The notes beneath the pieces are model-generated. The model saw nothing but the letters and a program-made list of their open reading frames with translations. It was not told the origin of the DNA and ran no database searches. From contig JBEKNT010000016.1 of the NCBI GenBank assembly GCA_049522565.1, positions 1 to 36,695 on the forward strand: a stretch of DNA of 36,695 bases, given 5' to 3'. This document shows, piece after piece, positions 1 to 8,608 of the stretch (its first letter is position 1; every line of letters starts with the position of its first letter). Both the position numbers and the translations under genes were made by a program. Source of the stretch: JASHVB01 sp049522565 (GTDB lineage Bacteria > Pseudomonadota > Alphaproteobacteria > Acetobacterales > Acetobacteraceae).

Positions 1-19
1 CTCCCCGCCGCCCAACCAA

Positions 20-125
20 ACGGGTGGATTGCAAAGGCTCTGCCTTTGCTGGGGGTCCAGGGGGCAAAGCCCACTGGCGGAGTCCAGGGGCAGAGCCCCT
101 GGCGCTTCCCGCGCCCCCGGCAATG
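20..125. repeat. GC-rich intergenic palindromic repeat, copy 1
   Basis: A stretch of short self-complementary words such as GGGGCAGAGCCCC and variants of CAAAGCCC, joined by GGGGTCCAGG. A clearly related stretch lies at 9828-9905. The element lies just past the 3' end of the substrate-binding protein gene. I recall similar elements between genes in Acetobacteraceae. It probably forms hairpins in RNA; no coding role is seen. Confidence 0.55.
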
Positions 126-154
126 CATGCGAGGCGCGGCCAACGCGACCCCGC

Positions 155-1747
155 CTAGGCCTTGGCGGCGTACAGCGTGTACAGATCGGCCTCGCCGGTC
201 AGGCGCACCGGGCAGTACTGGAAGCCTTTGACGTAGGTTCGCATCGCCCATCGGCGGTCCTCCAGCATGCCGAAGATGGCGGGCTGTAGCGCGACGATGC
301 GGGTCTGGATATCCGCGTACATCGTCATGCGTTTCGCCTGATCGATCTCCAGCCGTGCCTTCTCGATCATGCTGTCCAGCGCGGCATCGTGCAGGTGATG
401 CATGCCCCAGAACTGCCCCTCGGCGCTGGAGGCGTATTGCGCCGCGGCGACGTCGGGGTCGGTGCTGACCGGGGTGACATAGACCGCCACCATGTCGGCG
501 GCGGTTTCCGCCTTGGCGCCGCGCGCCACCAGGGTGGGCCAGGGCTGCGCCACCACGTTCACCTTGATGTTCAGCGGTTGCAACGATTCAAGTACCGCCA
601 GGCCGATCCGCCGCTCCACCTCCAGGCCGGCGACGTGGAGGTATTCCAACTCGATGCCGCCCTGCGGCGTCTTGGTCTTGGCCAGGTATTGTTTGGCCAG
701 GTCGAGATTGCGGCGTGGGATGCCGGGCACCGCGATATGGCCGGTCAGGGCGTTGGGGAACGGGCTGTCCATCAGCGTCGCGGCGTTGTTCTCGATCTGC
801 AACAACGCATTGTAGTCGAAGGCATAGGCCAGCGCCTTGCGGAAATTGAGGTCGGCGGTGGCGCCCTTCTGGGTGTTCATCTGGATGGTGAACGGCGTCA
901 TGCCGGTATTCGAGTTGATGACAATGCCCGGCAGCTTCGCCATTTCATCATAGTCGTCGGGGGTCATTTCGGTAGCGATGTCGATCTCGCCACGTTGCAG
1001 CGCGGCCTTGCGCGGCGCGGGTTCGCGCACGACGCGGTAGATCACGCCGGCCGGACGGTCGGCGGCGTCCATCGGCCAGCCTTTCCAGTAACCCTCGACC
1101 GCATCGAGGGCCATCACCGCCTGGCCGTCCCAGCGCTTGATCCTGAACGGGCCGGAGCCGGCGTCGCCATCGGTAAGAAACTTCTGGCCGTAGTCGTCGT
1201 TGACGGTGTTGGCGGCGATTTGTTTCGGATTGACGATGTACCAGAGCGGCATGAAGGTCAGGAAGGCGGGATAGGGCACGCTCAGGGTGAACTGGATGGT
1301 GCGCGGGTCCAGCACCTTGATGGCGTCGGGCTGGAGGTGGTCCTTCAGCATCCAGGCGACGCCCTTGTTCAGCTTCAGCGCACGCTCGAAGGAGAAGCGC
1401 ACGGCTTCGGCGTCCAGCGGGTCGCCGTTGTGGAATTTCGCATTGCCGACGAGGTGGAAGGTCCAGGTCAGGCCGTCCTCGCTGGTGTCCCATTTCTCGG
1501 CGAGCCAGGGCACGATCTGCGGCGGGTTGCCTTGGTATTTCGCCAAGGCGTCGTAGATCGCCTGCTGCATCATCCGGGTGGACCAGTCGTAGCGGACATG
1601 CGGGTCGAGCACCGGCACCGGCTGGCCGCCGGAGAACACGAGCATGCGGCGGTCGCCGACACGCTCGAACGACAGGGCCGGCCGGATGCCGGTTGCCAGG
1701 CCCGCGACGCCGGTCGCGGCGCCCGCCAGGAAGGTGCGTCTTTTCAT
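155..1747 (-). CDS. ABC transporter substrate-binding protein, family 5 (peptide/nickel type)
   Basis: Periplasmic solute-binding protein of 530 aa, the usual size for the DppA/OppA/NikA family (SBP family 5). The N-terminus has a twin-arginine signal: KRRTFLAGAA at residues 2-11, an Ala/Gly-rich hydrophobic stretch and a likely cleavage site after PALS near residue 26. The mature part has the family order: a VPVLDPH segment near the start, then WTFHL and FHNGDPL with EAVRFSFERAL around residues 95-125. The ATG is preceded by a G-rich ribosome site. The ligand cannot be told from sequence; peptides, opines or metal chelates are all possible. No permease or ATPase gene is in the window; they could lie beyond position 1 on the same strand, or be encoded elsewhere. 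Confidence 0.9.
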   Translation of the reverse strand: MKRRTFLAGAATGVAGLATGIRPALSFERVGDRRMLVFSGGQPVPVLDPHVRYDWSTRMMQQAIYDALAKYQGNPPQIVPWLAEKWDTSEDGLTWTFHLVGNAKFHNGDPLDAEAVRFSFERALKLNKGVAWMLKDHLQPDAIKVLDPRTIQFTLSVPYPAFLTFMPLWYIVNPKQIAANTVNDDYGQKFLTDGDAGSGPFRIKRWDGQAVMALDAVEGYWKGWPMDAADRPAGVIYRVVREPAPRKAALQRGEIDIATEMTPDDYDEMAKLPGIVINSNTGMTPFTIQMNTQKGATADLNFRKALAYAFDYNALLQIENNAATLMDSPFPNALTGHIAVPGIPRRNLDLAKQYLAKTKTPQGGIELEYLHVAGLEVERRIGLAVLESLQPLNIKVNVVAQPWPTLVARGAKAETAADMVAVYVTPVSTDPDVAAAQYASSAEGQFWGMHHLHDAALDSMIEKARLEIDQAKRMTMYADIQTRIVALQPAIFGMLEDRRWAMRTYVKGFQYCPVRLTGEADLYTLYAAKA

Positions 1748-1921
1748 TGCTCAGTCCCCCAGACCGGTGCCGCTCGGATCGTGCTGCGGCGCAGCGATGT
1801 TATACCGGTGGCGCGGTGTGTCGAGTCGTGGTGGGCCGAAGGGGGTCGCGGAATAGGCTGGACGATTGCTGGTCTGCGATTGGAACCTGATCATATCGCT
1901 GATGACTGTTGGAGGGTGACC

Positions 1922-2113
1922 ATGCCGAGCCGCATTGACGACGAACAGGACCCGACCGTGTCCGCCTATCTCGCGCTCCTCGCGCAGGACATGGCTGCTC
2001 ACCCGGAACGCCTCGCTGCGCTGACGGAGAAGGAGCTTTCCCGGTTGCGCCGACTTACCGACGGTGTCGACGCTTGCGACGACGACCTCGTCTCGGACGA
2101 CGTCATGTTGTGA
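1922..2113 (+). CDS. small acidic protein, possibly antitoxin-like
   Basis: A 63-aa acidic protein. The start was chosen because GGAGGGTGACC immediately precedes the ATG, a very strong ribosome site, although the frame is open far upstream. The sequence is predicted helical, with a central DMAAHPERLAAL segment and an Asp-rich tail ending DDVML. I associate short alphaproteobacterial proteins of this form with type II toxin-antitoxin loci, but I cannot name a family. It lies 134 nt before a RelE-type toxin gene and may be independent of it. No membrane segment or signal peptide is seen. Confidence 0.55.
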   Translation: MPSRIDDEQDPTVSAYLALLAQDMAAHPERLAALTEKELSRLRRLTDGVDACDDDLVSDDVML

Positions 2114-2173
2114 CCAATAGAACCGATGGGGAATGCTATGGTCGCCGGCTGTACGGCCATCCGACCGTCCTTA

Positions 2174-2200
2174 ACCGCGGGCTTCTTGCCTGGCCGCGGT
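2174..2200. other. short inverted repeat between small genes
   Basis: ACCGCGG and CCGCGGT are perfectly complementary 7-nt arms with a 13-nt loop, in the 134-nt gap between the small acidic protein gene and the toxin gene. No T-run follows, so a terminator is not supported. It could be an operator or a weak hairpin. Confidence 0.3.
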
Positions 2201-2247
2201 AGAAACGCTCACCCGGCGTCTGGCTCGCCGCGGCCTAAACCGAGGAC

Positions 2248-2661
2248 TTGAAAAACTGCGGCATTGCCGTATATAGGGCAAGCTACAGGGAGACGGTCAC
2301 GCACGCGGTTATCGAAACACCGGATTACCTGTCGGATGCGAAGGCAGCCGGAATGACCGATGCCGAGCGCGCGGCAATTGTGATGATGCTCGCTTCTCAT
2401 CCCGCTGCGGGAGTTGATATCCCCGGTACGGGCGGCGCTCGGAAGGTGCGGGTTGCGGGACGCGGCAAGGGCAAGAGCGGCGGCTATCGGGTGATCACCT
2501 TTTACACCGGGCGGGATGTTCCGGTCTTTCTACTCAACGTTTTCAGTAAGGGTGATCGGGTCGATCTCTCTCAGGCCGAGCGCAACGAACTGCGCAAGGA
2601 ACTGGCGGGGTTGGCGGAGGACTACCGAGCAGGAGTGCGAGCCCATGTCGAAGGCCGGTAA
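2248..2661 (+). CDS. RelE/ParE-family toxin (type II toxin-antitoxin)
   Basis: Up to 137 aa from a TTG start. It resembles the RelE-like toxins paired with a downstream HTH antitoxin: ETPDYLSDAKAAGMT, then a basic central part with KVRVAGRGKGKSGGYRV and ITFY, and LLNVFSKGDRVDLS before a helical tail. Toxins of this group usually act as ribosome-dependent mRNA endonucleases. The start is doubtful. The TTG at 2248 has a GAGGA only one nucleotide away, which is too close. AGGGAG at 2287-2292 sits six nucleotides before an ACG at 2299, where homologs I recall begin (MTHAV-like). The 3' end overlaps the antitoxin start by 17 nt, as expected of a toxin-first pair. Confidence 0.8.
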   Translation: MKNCGIAVYRASYRETVTHAVIETPDYLSDAKAAGMTDAERAAIVMMLASHPAAGVDIPGTGGARKVRVAGRGKGKSGGYRVITFYTGRDVPVFLLNVFSKGDRVDLSQAERNELRKELAGLAEDYRAGVRAHVEGR

Positions 2662-2947
2662 CCGTATACTGGATAGCGTGCGGAAGACACGCGCGTTCGC
2701 GCGCGGGAAGGCCTCGGAAGGCTTCGTCGTGCATGTGCCGGAGGCGATCGACGTCAAAACGATCCGAGGGAAGCTGGGGCTGAGTCAGGAGGCATTCGCT
2801 CTGCGTTTCGGTTTCAGCGCGTCCGCGGTGCGGGATTGGGAGCAGGGGAGGCGGCAGCCGGAGCAAGCGGCGCGGGTGTTGCTGATGGTGATCGATGAGG
2901 CACCGCAGACGGTGGAGCGGGTGCTGCGGAGGGCGGTGGTGGCGTGA
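2645..2947 (+). CDS. HTH antitoxin, HigA-type (XRE family)
   Basis: 100-aa partner of the upstream toxin. Residues about 37-75 form an XRE helix-turn-helix: VKTIRGKLGLSQEAFALRFG followed by a recognition helix region with AVRDWEQGRRQP. The C-terminus is helical. The ATG at 2645 overlaps the toxin gene by 17 nt and has AGGAG about 10 nt upstream, so translation is probably coupled. Antitoxins of this family neutralise the toxin by binding it and repress the shared promoter. Toxin-first order with an XRE antitoxin is the HigBA arrangement. Confidence 0.85.
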   Translation: MSKAGNRILDSVRKTRAFARGKASEGFVVHVPEAIDVKTIRGKLGLSQEAFALRFGFSASAVRDWEQGRRQPEQAARVLLMVIDEAPQTVERVLRRAVVA

Positions 2948-3356
2948 TTCAGGAGAAACGCTGGCAAGAAAGAAAGTCTCTTTGCGGATCGCGCCGCATT
3001 GGCTGCGCTCTGCCGGCAGCACCGTTGGAAGGCTCGGGCTGACGGGTTGCTGAAGCCGTGGTAGGTTCGCTGGCGAGCCGGAAGATCAAGGGTGCGCTGG
3101 TGTCGCTCGATCATAATGCGAGGCCGCTTGTGGTTCTGCGATGGTGCGTGAAGAGATCGCGGGGGAATTCTCCGGAAAGACAACGGGAATTCCAAATTCC
3201 TGCATGACATAGATAACCTGTCTATAGCCATTGTAGTGAAGGAACAGAATAAAGACCCGGCTCTACGTCCCGCTGGGTCGGGTGGTCAACGGCCTCAGAG
3301 ACCTCGCCGCAACGAAGGCGAATAGAAATTTCCCAGCTTGCGACTCACTATTTTAT
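2948..3356. other. intergenic gap with no recognised gene
   Basis: About 400 nt between the toxin-antitoxin pair and the converging MoaD-like gene. All three frames on each strand are short or look like noise. The stretch from about 3170 is richer in AT than its surroundings. A short direct repeat, GGGAATTC with a GGGAATTCC variant, lies at about 3163-3195. I see no transposase remnant or RNA gene. Confidence 0.4.
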
Positions 3357-3623
3357 TCATCCCCCCTCGATCTTCGGAATGAAAAACACCTCCGCCCCCG
3401 GCTTCACCGGCGCCAGGAAATCGATCTCGTACAACTCCCCGTCGATCGCGACGGTCGTCTCGTCTTCCAGCGTCTGCCCCAGCCCGGGGAACCGCGTGTC
3501 CATCTGCTTGATCACGCCGCGCAGGTTCTTCGCCTCGATCGCGAACTCCCGCACGCCGCCGGTGTAGCGCGCGCTGAAGCCGCTGGTGAACACCACCCGG
3601 GCCGGTGCCACACCAGCGGCCAT
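3357..3623 (-). CDS. MoaD/ThiS-family ubiquitin-like sulfur carrier
   Basis: 88-aa protein with a beta-grasp layout and the C-terminal di-glycine (IEGG) that is adenylated and converted to a thiocarboxylate in MoaD and ThiS. The middle has NLRGVIKQMDTRFPGL, typical of the MoaD helix region, then a DGELYEIDFLAPVKPG segment and EVFFIP. The ATG at 3623 was chosen over an upstream TTG because GAAGG lies nine nt before it. It begins 18 nt after the end of the molybdenum hydroxylase large-subunit gene on the same strand, so the two are almost surely co-transcribed. This suggests a dedicated role in cofactor supply or sulfuration for that enzyme; a general molybdopterin-synthase small subunit is the alternative. 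Confidence 0.8.
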   Translation of the reverse strand: MAAGVAPARVVFTSGFSARYTGGVREFAIEAKNLRGVIKQMDTRFPGLGQTLEDETTVAIDGELYEIDFLAPVKPGAEVFFIPKIEGG

Positions 3624-3641
3624 CTCGCGCAACCTTCGCCG

Positions 3642-5930
3642 TTACGCCGTCTTCGCCGCATCCAGTGCGGCCAAAACCTTCGGCGGCGACATCGGCAGTT
3701 CCGGCATGCGCACGCCCACGGCGCGTTCGATCGCGTTGGCGATCGCCGCCATCGGCGGGCAGATGTTCACCTCGCCGACGCCCTTCGCACCGTATGGATG
3801 CGCCGGGTTCGGCACCTCCACCAGCACCGCCTCGATCATCGGCAGGTCGGACGCCACCGGGCAGCGATAGTCGAGGAACCCGGCGTTATCCAACTGCCCC
3901 TTGGCGTTGTAGATATACTCCTCGTTCAACGCCCAGCCGATGCCCTGCACCACGCCGCCCTGGATCTGGCCCTCGACGTAGCTCGGATGAATGGCGCGGC
4001 CCACGTCCTGCGCCGCAACGAAGCGCAGGATGGTGACCTTGCCGGTCTCCGGATCCACTTCCACGTCGCAGAACTGGGTGGAGAACCCCGGCGCCTGGCC
4101 GCCGGCATTCACCGACGCCGCCGCGGTGATCGGCCCGCCGGTCGCCGCCGACTTCGCCGCGATCTCGCGCAGCGACAGCGGCTTGAACTCGCCGACATTC
4201 GAACCCGCCGGCTTGGCGTGGCCGTCTTCCCAGATCACGCCTTCCGGATCGACGTCCCAGATCACCGCGGCGCGCCTGATCAGGTCCTTGACCACCGTCT
4301 TGGTGGCGTTCACCACCGCGGTACCCGTTGCGAACGTCACGCGCGAGCCGCCGGTCACGTGGGTGTAGCCGACCGAGCCGGTATCGGCGACGATCGCGCG
4401 CACCTGATTGTAGTCCACGCCCAGCGTCTCCGCCGCCATCAGCGCCATCGACGCGCGCGAGCCGCCGATATCCGGGCTGCCGGTCGCCACCAGCACGGTG
4501 CCGTCGGCGTTCACCTGGATCGTCGCGCTGGACTCGCCGCCGCCGTTGAACCAGTAGCCGGACGCCACGCCGCGCCCCTGGTTCGGCCCCAGCTTCGTCT
4601 GGTACGCCGGATGGTTCAGCAGCGCCTTGATCGTCTCGGCGTAGCCATCATGCGCGTGCTTCGGCCCGAAGATGGTCGGCGTGCCGATATGCGCGGCATT
4701 CTTCAGCCGCATCTCCAGCGGATCCATGCCGATCTTCTGCGCGCACATGTCGAGCACGCTCTCCACCGCGAAGGCGGAGATCGGCGAGCCGGGCGCGCGA
4801 TACGCCGCCGCCTTCGGCCGGTTCGACACCACGTCGTAGCCGACGGTGCGCGCGTTGGGGATGTCGTATGGCGCCAGCGAGCACAGGCACGCGTTCATCA
4901 CCGGCGAGCCGGGGAACGCTCCGGCCTGGAACTTGAAGATGCCGTCGGCGGCGGTGATCGTGCCGTCCCGCTTCACGCCGATCTTCACCCACATCGACGA
5001 GCCGGAGGTCGGGCCGGAACCCTTGAACACCTCCTCGCGGTTCATCATCAGCCGCACCGGCAGGCCGGACTTCTTCGACAGCAGCACGGCGACCGGTTCG
5101 AGATAGGTTACCGTCTTGCCGCCGAAGCCGCCGCCGATCTCGGCGGGGTAGAACCGCAGGTCGCCGATCTTGATGCCGAGGATCTGCGCCGTCAGCGCGC
5201 GCATCTGGAAATGGCCCTGGCTGGACGACCACACCTCGCCCTGGCCATCGGCCTCGACGCGGGCGACGCAGGCATGCGGCTCGATATAGGCCTGATGCAC
5301 CGCAGCGGTCTTGAACTCATGCTCGACGATCACATCGGCCGCGGCAAAGCCGGCGTCCAGATCGCCGATCTTGAACTCCAGCCGCTTGGAGATGTTGGAC
5401 GGCCTGGTCGGTGCCGGCTCGACGCCGCGGGTGATCATGTCCTCGAACAGCAGCGGCGCGTCGGGCGCCATCGCCGCATCCACGTCGATGACGTGCGGCA
5501 GCACCTCGTACTGCACGTCGATCAGTGCCAGCGCCTCTTCAGCGATGCGCGGGTTGATCGCCGCCACGCCGGCCACCGCGTGGCCCTCGTACAGCACCTT
5601 CTCGCGCGCCATGATGTTGCGGCTGACGTGCCAGAAATTCACCGCGACCCGCTCCGGGCCGATATATTCGAATTTTTGGTCCGGGAAATCCTTCGACGTC
5701 ACCACCGCCTTCACGCCGGGCAGCGCTTCCGCCTTCGACGTGTCGATCGACTTGATCCGCGCATGCGCGTGCGGCGAGCGCAGGATGCGGCCGTACAGCA
5801 TGCCCGCCATCTTCATGTCGGCGCCATACAGCGCGCGGCCGGTTACCTTGGGAACGCCGTCCGGACGGATCGGGCGGGTTCCGACCCACTTGAAACGCTT
5901 CACCGAATCGGTAATGACTGAATCGTTCAC
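3642..5930 (-). CDS. xanthine dehydrogenase family molybdopterin-binding subunit
   Basis: 762-aa large subunit of a molybdenum hydroxylase (xanthine dehydrogenase / CO dehydrogenase large chain / hydroxybenzoyl-CoA reductase alpha superfamily). It begins with the usual GVPKVTGRALYGADM segment and LRSPHAHARI. The molybdopterin site motif GGGFGGKT is at about 266-273, AYRAPG is at about 375-380, and the catalytic base glutamate is E720 in GAKGVGE. The GTG start has GGTGGAG just upstream. These enzymes hydroxylate or reduce aromatic or heterocyclic substrates and normally need a 2Fe-2S subunit and often an FAD subunit; neither is in the window. The first gene upstream on this strand is unrelated and 235 nt away. 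Substrate unknown. Confidence 0.92.
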   Translation of the reverse strand: MNDSVITDSVKRFKWVGTRPIRPDGVPKVTGRALYGADMKMAGMLYGRILRSPHAHARIKSIDTSKAEALPGVKAVVTSKDFPDQKFEYIGPERVAVNFWHVSRNIMAREKVLYEGHAVAGVAAINPRIAEEALALIDVQYEVLPHVIDVDAAMAPDAPLLFEDMITRGVEPAPTRPSNISKRLEFKIGDLDAGFAAADVIVEHEFKTAAVHQAYIEPHACVARVEADGQGEVWSSSQGHFQMRALTAQILGIKIGDLRFYPAEIGGGFGGKTVTYLEPVAVLLSKKSGLPVRLMMNREEVFKGSGPTSGSSMWVKIGVKRDGTITAADGIFKFQAGAFPGSPVMNACLCSLAPYDIPNARTVGYDVVSNRPKAAAYRAPGSPISAFAVESVLDMCAQKIGMDPLEMRLKNAAHIGTPTIFGPKHAHDGYAETIKALLNHPAYQTKLGPNQGRGVASGYWFNGGGESSATIQVNADGTVLVATGSPDIGGSRASMALMAAETLGVDYNQVRAIVADTGSVGYTHVTGGSRVTFATGTAVVNATKTVVKDLIRRAAVIWDVDPEGVIWEDGHAKPAGSNVGEFKPLSLREIAAKSAATGGPITAAASVNAGGQAPGFSTQFCDVEVDPETGKVTILRFVAAQDVGRAIHPSYVEGQIQGGVVQGIGWALNEEYIYNAKGQLDNAGFLDYRCPVASDLPMIEAVLVEVPNPAHPYGAKGVGEVNICPPMAAIANAIERAVGVRMPELPMSPPKVLAALDAAKTA

Positions 5931-6165
5931 GGCTCCACCCTCGCTTCTGCCTGTCGGGGACTGTCTGGCTGATTGTCAGGGTTGCGCAGCAGGCGGGCAA
6001 AGGCAAGCCCCGGCCTGACCATGCGCAGGCTGCCGGACGGGAAGAGTGCCGCGTCGCCGCGCGGCCCGCAATGACCGCCATGGCGCAGGACTTGCCGACG
6101 GCCAGTCGGTCGATCGGGCACCGGCACAAAGCGCCCGGGAGCCGCCCTGGCGAACGCGCGCAGCC
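5931..6165. other. intergenic gap, probable promoter region of the hydroxylase gene
   Basis: 235 nt between two minus-strand transcription units. No convincing gene is seen. It must hold the promoter for the molybdenum hydroxylase operon, but no clear -35/-10 pair stands out. Confidence 0.4.
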
Positions 6166-7233
6166 TTACGGTGCGGACGCGCTGCGGTACAGGATGCGGT
6201 AATCCGCGGCGGTCTCGCCACGATCCGCCGCCGCAAGGTCACGCGCGAGCAAGTCCGCCACCTCGACGCGGTAATGCTGCCCGTCCCAGTAATTGGTGTC
6301 GGTGTCGGTGATCGGGCTCGGCAGCAGGAAGTCCACAACGAGGCTGTCCGGCACGGCCTGCGCAAACGACACCACGCGGCGCTTGCACGCATCCCAGATC
6401 GCCGCGACCGGACTGTCAGGCGGCGAAATCATCCGGTGATTGTACGGCACAAACAGCAATATCTTGCGCGTGGCGGCCGGCAGCAACGCCAGGTCGCTGC
6501 CCAAGGTCTCCAGCGCCGGAAAGCGCCAGCGCGCGGGATCGCCGGAGCGCTCGCCCGGCGGCACCGCCGGCCCCTCCTCACGCAGCTTCATGGCCGCGCG
6601 TGCGGTGTCGTATTGCGAGTCGGGCGGCACGAAGCGCGTGTAGCCGTCACGGCCCATGTCCTCCGGCTTCAGGCCGGTGAGGACGCCGAACTCCTTGCCG
6701 GCCTCCTGCACCGCGAACAGGTTGAACATCTCGGCATAGCCGCGCCAAAGCCGGGGGCGGTACATCCATTCCGGAAACGGCCGCGGGGTGAACTGCTGGT
6801 ACGTGTCGCCGGTGGCGCATGAGCGTACATCCAGTGCCAGCACAACAACCTTGGGCGCCGGATGCGCCCGGACAAACACCTGGAACAGCCGCGATATCTC
6901 GTAAACCGTCGCATCGTTCATCGCCAGGTTGGCGAAGCGCGCGTGGAACTCGGGATCGAGCGCCGCCGGGCGCAACAGCCGCACGGTCGAGGCGCCGAAG
7001 ACCGCACTGTCGAAGGCCGCCGAGCGGGCCAGGGACGGATAGGAGAAGCGCTGGTTGCCGGTGACCGGCAGGCGATCCAGCGGTGGCGAAAACGGCAGGA
7101 TGTTCCACGGATCGACCAGCACGACAAAGGCGTAGAGAACGCCGGCCACCGCCGCCGCCGTGCCCGCGGCGAGACGGAAGAAGCGGCGCCATGGCGCGCA
7201 CGGGTCAGAACTGGAAGTAGATGAAGACATTCG
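6166..7233 (-). CDS. SGNH-like O-acyltransferase partner of MBOAT protein
   Basis: 355 aa from the ATG at 7233. One hydrophobic membrane segment is at about residues 18-40, then a VDPWNI motif and an extracytoplasmic domain. FGASTVR places Ser81 in a GxS nucleophile position, and D317 and H320 in the WDGQHY motif give the D-x-x-H of SGNH esterase/acyltransferase folds such as AlgX, AlgJ and DltD. In those systems an MBOAT membrane protein passes an acyl group to an exported SGNH protein, which modifies a polymer. The gene overlaps the end of the MBOAT gene by 29 nt on the same strand. The start is not certain because the ribosome site is weak. The polymer acylated is unknown; no polysaccharide synthase gene is nearby. 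Confidence 0.75.
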   Translation of the reverse strand, partial: RMSSSTSSSDPCAPWRRFFRLAAGTAAAVAGVLYAFVVLVDPWNILPFSPPLDRLPVTGNQRFSYPSLARSAAFDSAVFGASTVRLLRPAALDPEFHARFANLAMNDATVYEISRLFQVFVRAHPAPKVVVLALDVRSCATGDTYQQFTPRPFPEWMYRPRLWRGYAEMFNLFAVQEAGKEFGVLTGLKPEDMGRDGYTRFVPPDSQYDTARAAMKLREEGPAVPPGERSGDPARWRFPALETLGSDLALLPAATRKILLFVPYNHRMISPPDSPVAAIWDACKRRVVSFAQAVPDSLVVDFLLPSPITDTDTNYWDGQHYRVEVADLLARDLAAADRGETAADYRILYRSASAP

Positions 7234-8584
7234 GCAGCCGGCCCCCGACCAGCAGCAGCAGATAGGCCAGCCCGACGCCGGCGGGAATCGCCAGCCAGGT
7301 TTCCGGCCGCAGCCAGCGCAGCGCGGCTTCCTGGCTGGTCGGCCCCAAGGTCGCGACGGCCGCGCCAAAAGCCAGCACCACGACATACTCGCGGTCGAGC
7401 TTGATGTGCCCCAGCCCATGCCAGCCCGCCATGCTGGCAAGCACCTGTCCGGCATGGCTGAAATCCGGCGAGCGGAACAGCACCCAGCCCGCCATGACGA
7501 ACAGCAGCGTCAGCGCCCAGGCAATCGCGCGCGGCAGGCGGACACCGCCGGTTTCCCAGACGTGGTTCACCGCCAGCGCCAGCCCGTGCAAGCCACCCCA
7601 GGCGACGAAGGTCCAGTTCGCGCCGTGCCACAGGCCGCCGAGCAACATGGTCGCGACCACGTTGACCGCCTGGCGCAACGGACCGCAGCGGTTGCCGCCG
7701 AGCGGAATGTAGAGGTAGTCGCGCAGGAAGCGGCTCAGCGTCATGTGCCAGCGACGCCAGAAATCGCGCACCGACAGGGCGCGATAGGGGGCGTTGAAGT
7801 TGAACGGTATGCGCAGGCCGAACATCAGCGCCAGGCCGATCGCCATGTCGGAATAGCCGGAGAAGTCGAAATAGATCTGCAACGTGTAGCCGCCGGCGGC
7901 AGTCCACGCCTCGGCGGCGGACAGCGGTGTGCCGATCGCCTTGGCGAACAGCGGATCGGCGGCCATGGCCAGCGTATCGGCCAGCGCGACCTTCTTCGCC
8001 ACACCGATGATGAACAGCACGAAGCCGCGCGACAGGTTCTCCCACATTTCGGCACGGCGCGGATCGAGAGCGAACTGGTGGATGATCTCGTTGTGGCGCA
8101 CCAGCGGGCCGGCAATCAGTTGCGGGAAGAACATGACGAACATGCAGAAGTCGAGAAAGCCGTAGATGTGCCGGTCGCCGCGGCGCAGGTCCACCAGATA
8201 GGAGATCTTCTGGAACACGAAGAAGCTGATGCCCAGAGGGAGAATCAGGCTCCAGGGATGCCAGTCCTCGCCCAGCAGGCCGAACACCGTGCCACGGAAG
8301 AAGTCGGCGTATTTGAACAGGCCCAGCACGGCGAGATTGAGCCCGACGCCGAGCACCGGAATCCATTGCGCGCGCCAGGCGCCGAACCACTGCGCCACCA
8401 GCCAGTTCGCCACGGTGAGGCCGGCCAGCAACGGCACGAAACGGACGTCCCACCACGCGTAGAAGGCGAGCGAGGCCAGCACCACCACCGCCTGCCGCGC
8501 GGCCCGGTACGGGGCGAGCAGGTAGTACAGGCCAAGCACGACCGGCAGAAAGCCGACGATGAAGGCCTGGGAGTTGAACAGCAT
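7205..8584 (-). CDS. MBOAT family O-acyltransferase (AlgI-like)
   Basis: 459-aa polytopic membrane protein with many hydrophobic helices. It starts MLFNSQAF, the typical AlgI-type start. The signature DFWRRWHMTLSRFLRDYLYI is at about 274-293, followed by PLGGNR, and the catalytic histidine is H320 in GGLWHGANWTF. AlgI-like proteins move acetyl (or other acyl) groups across the inner membrane for O-acylation of exopolysaccharide, wall polymer or secondary metabolite. It lies 24 nt after the M20 peptidase gene and overlaps the SGNH-like gene, so the three probably form one transcript. Confidence 0.93.
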   Translation of the reverse strand: MLFNSQAFIVGFLPVVLGLYYLLAPYRAARQAVVVLASLAFYAWWDVRFVPLLAGLTVANWLVAQWFGAWRAQWIPVLGVGLNLAVLGLFKYADFFRGTVFGLLGEDWHPWSLILPLGISFFVFQKISYLVDLRRGDRHIYGFLDFCMFVMFFPQLIAGPLVRHNEIIHQFALDPRRAEMWENLSRGFVLFIIGVAKKVALADTLAMAADPLFAKAIGTPLSAAEAWTAAGGYTLQIYFDFSGYSDMAIGLALMFGLRIPFNFNAPYRALSVRDFWRRWHMTLSRFLRDYLYIPLGGNRCGPLRQAVNVVATMLLGGLWHGANWTFVAWGGLHGLALAVNHVWETGGVRLPRAIAWALTLLFVMAGWVLFRSPDFSHAGQVLASMAGWHGLGHIKLDREYVVVLAFGAAVATLGPTSQEAALRWLRPETWLAIPAGVGLAYLLLLVGGRLPNVFIYFQF

Positions 8585-8608
8585 GGCAAGCGGCCGGCCG
8601 GACCGCCT

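Noticed and set aside
3282..5921. Long open frame of 879 codons on the plus strand
   Set aside because: It is the antisense of the well-supported molybdenum hydroxylase subunit and its product is rich in Arg and His without any family motif, as expected of GC-rich shadow frames.
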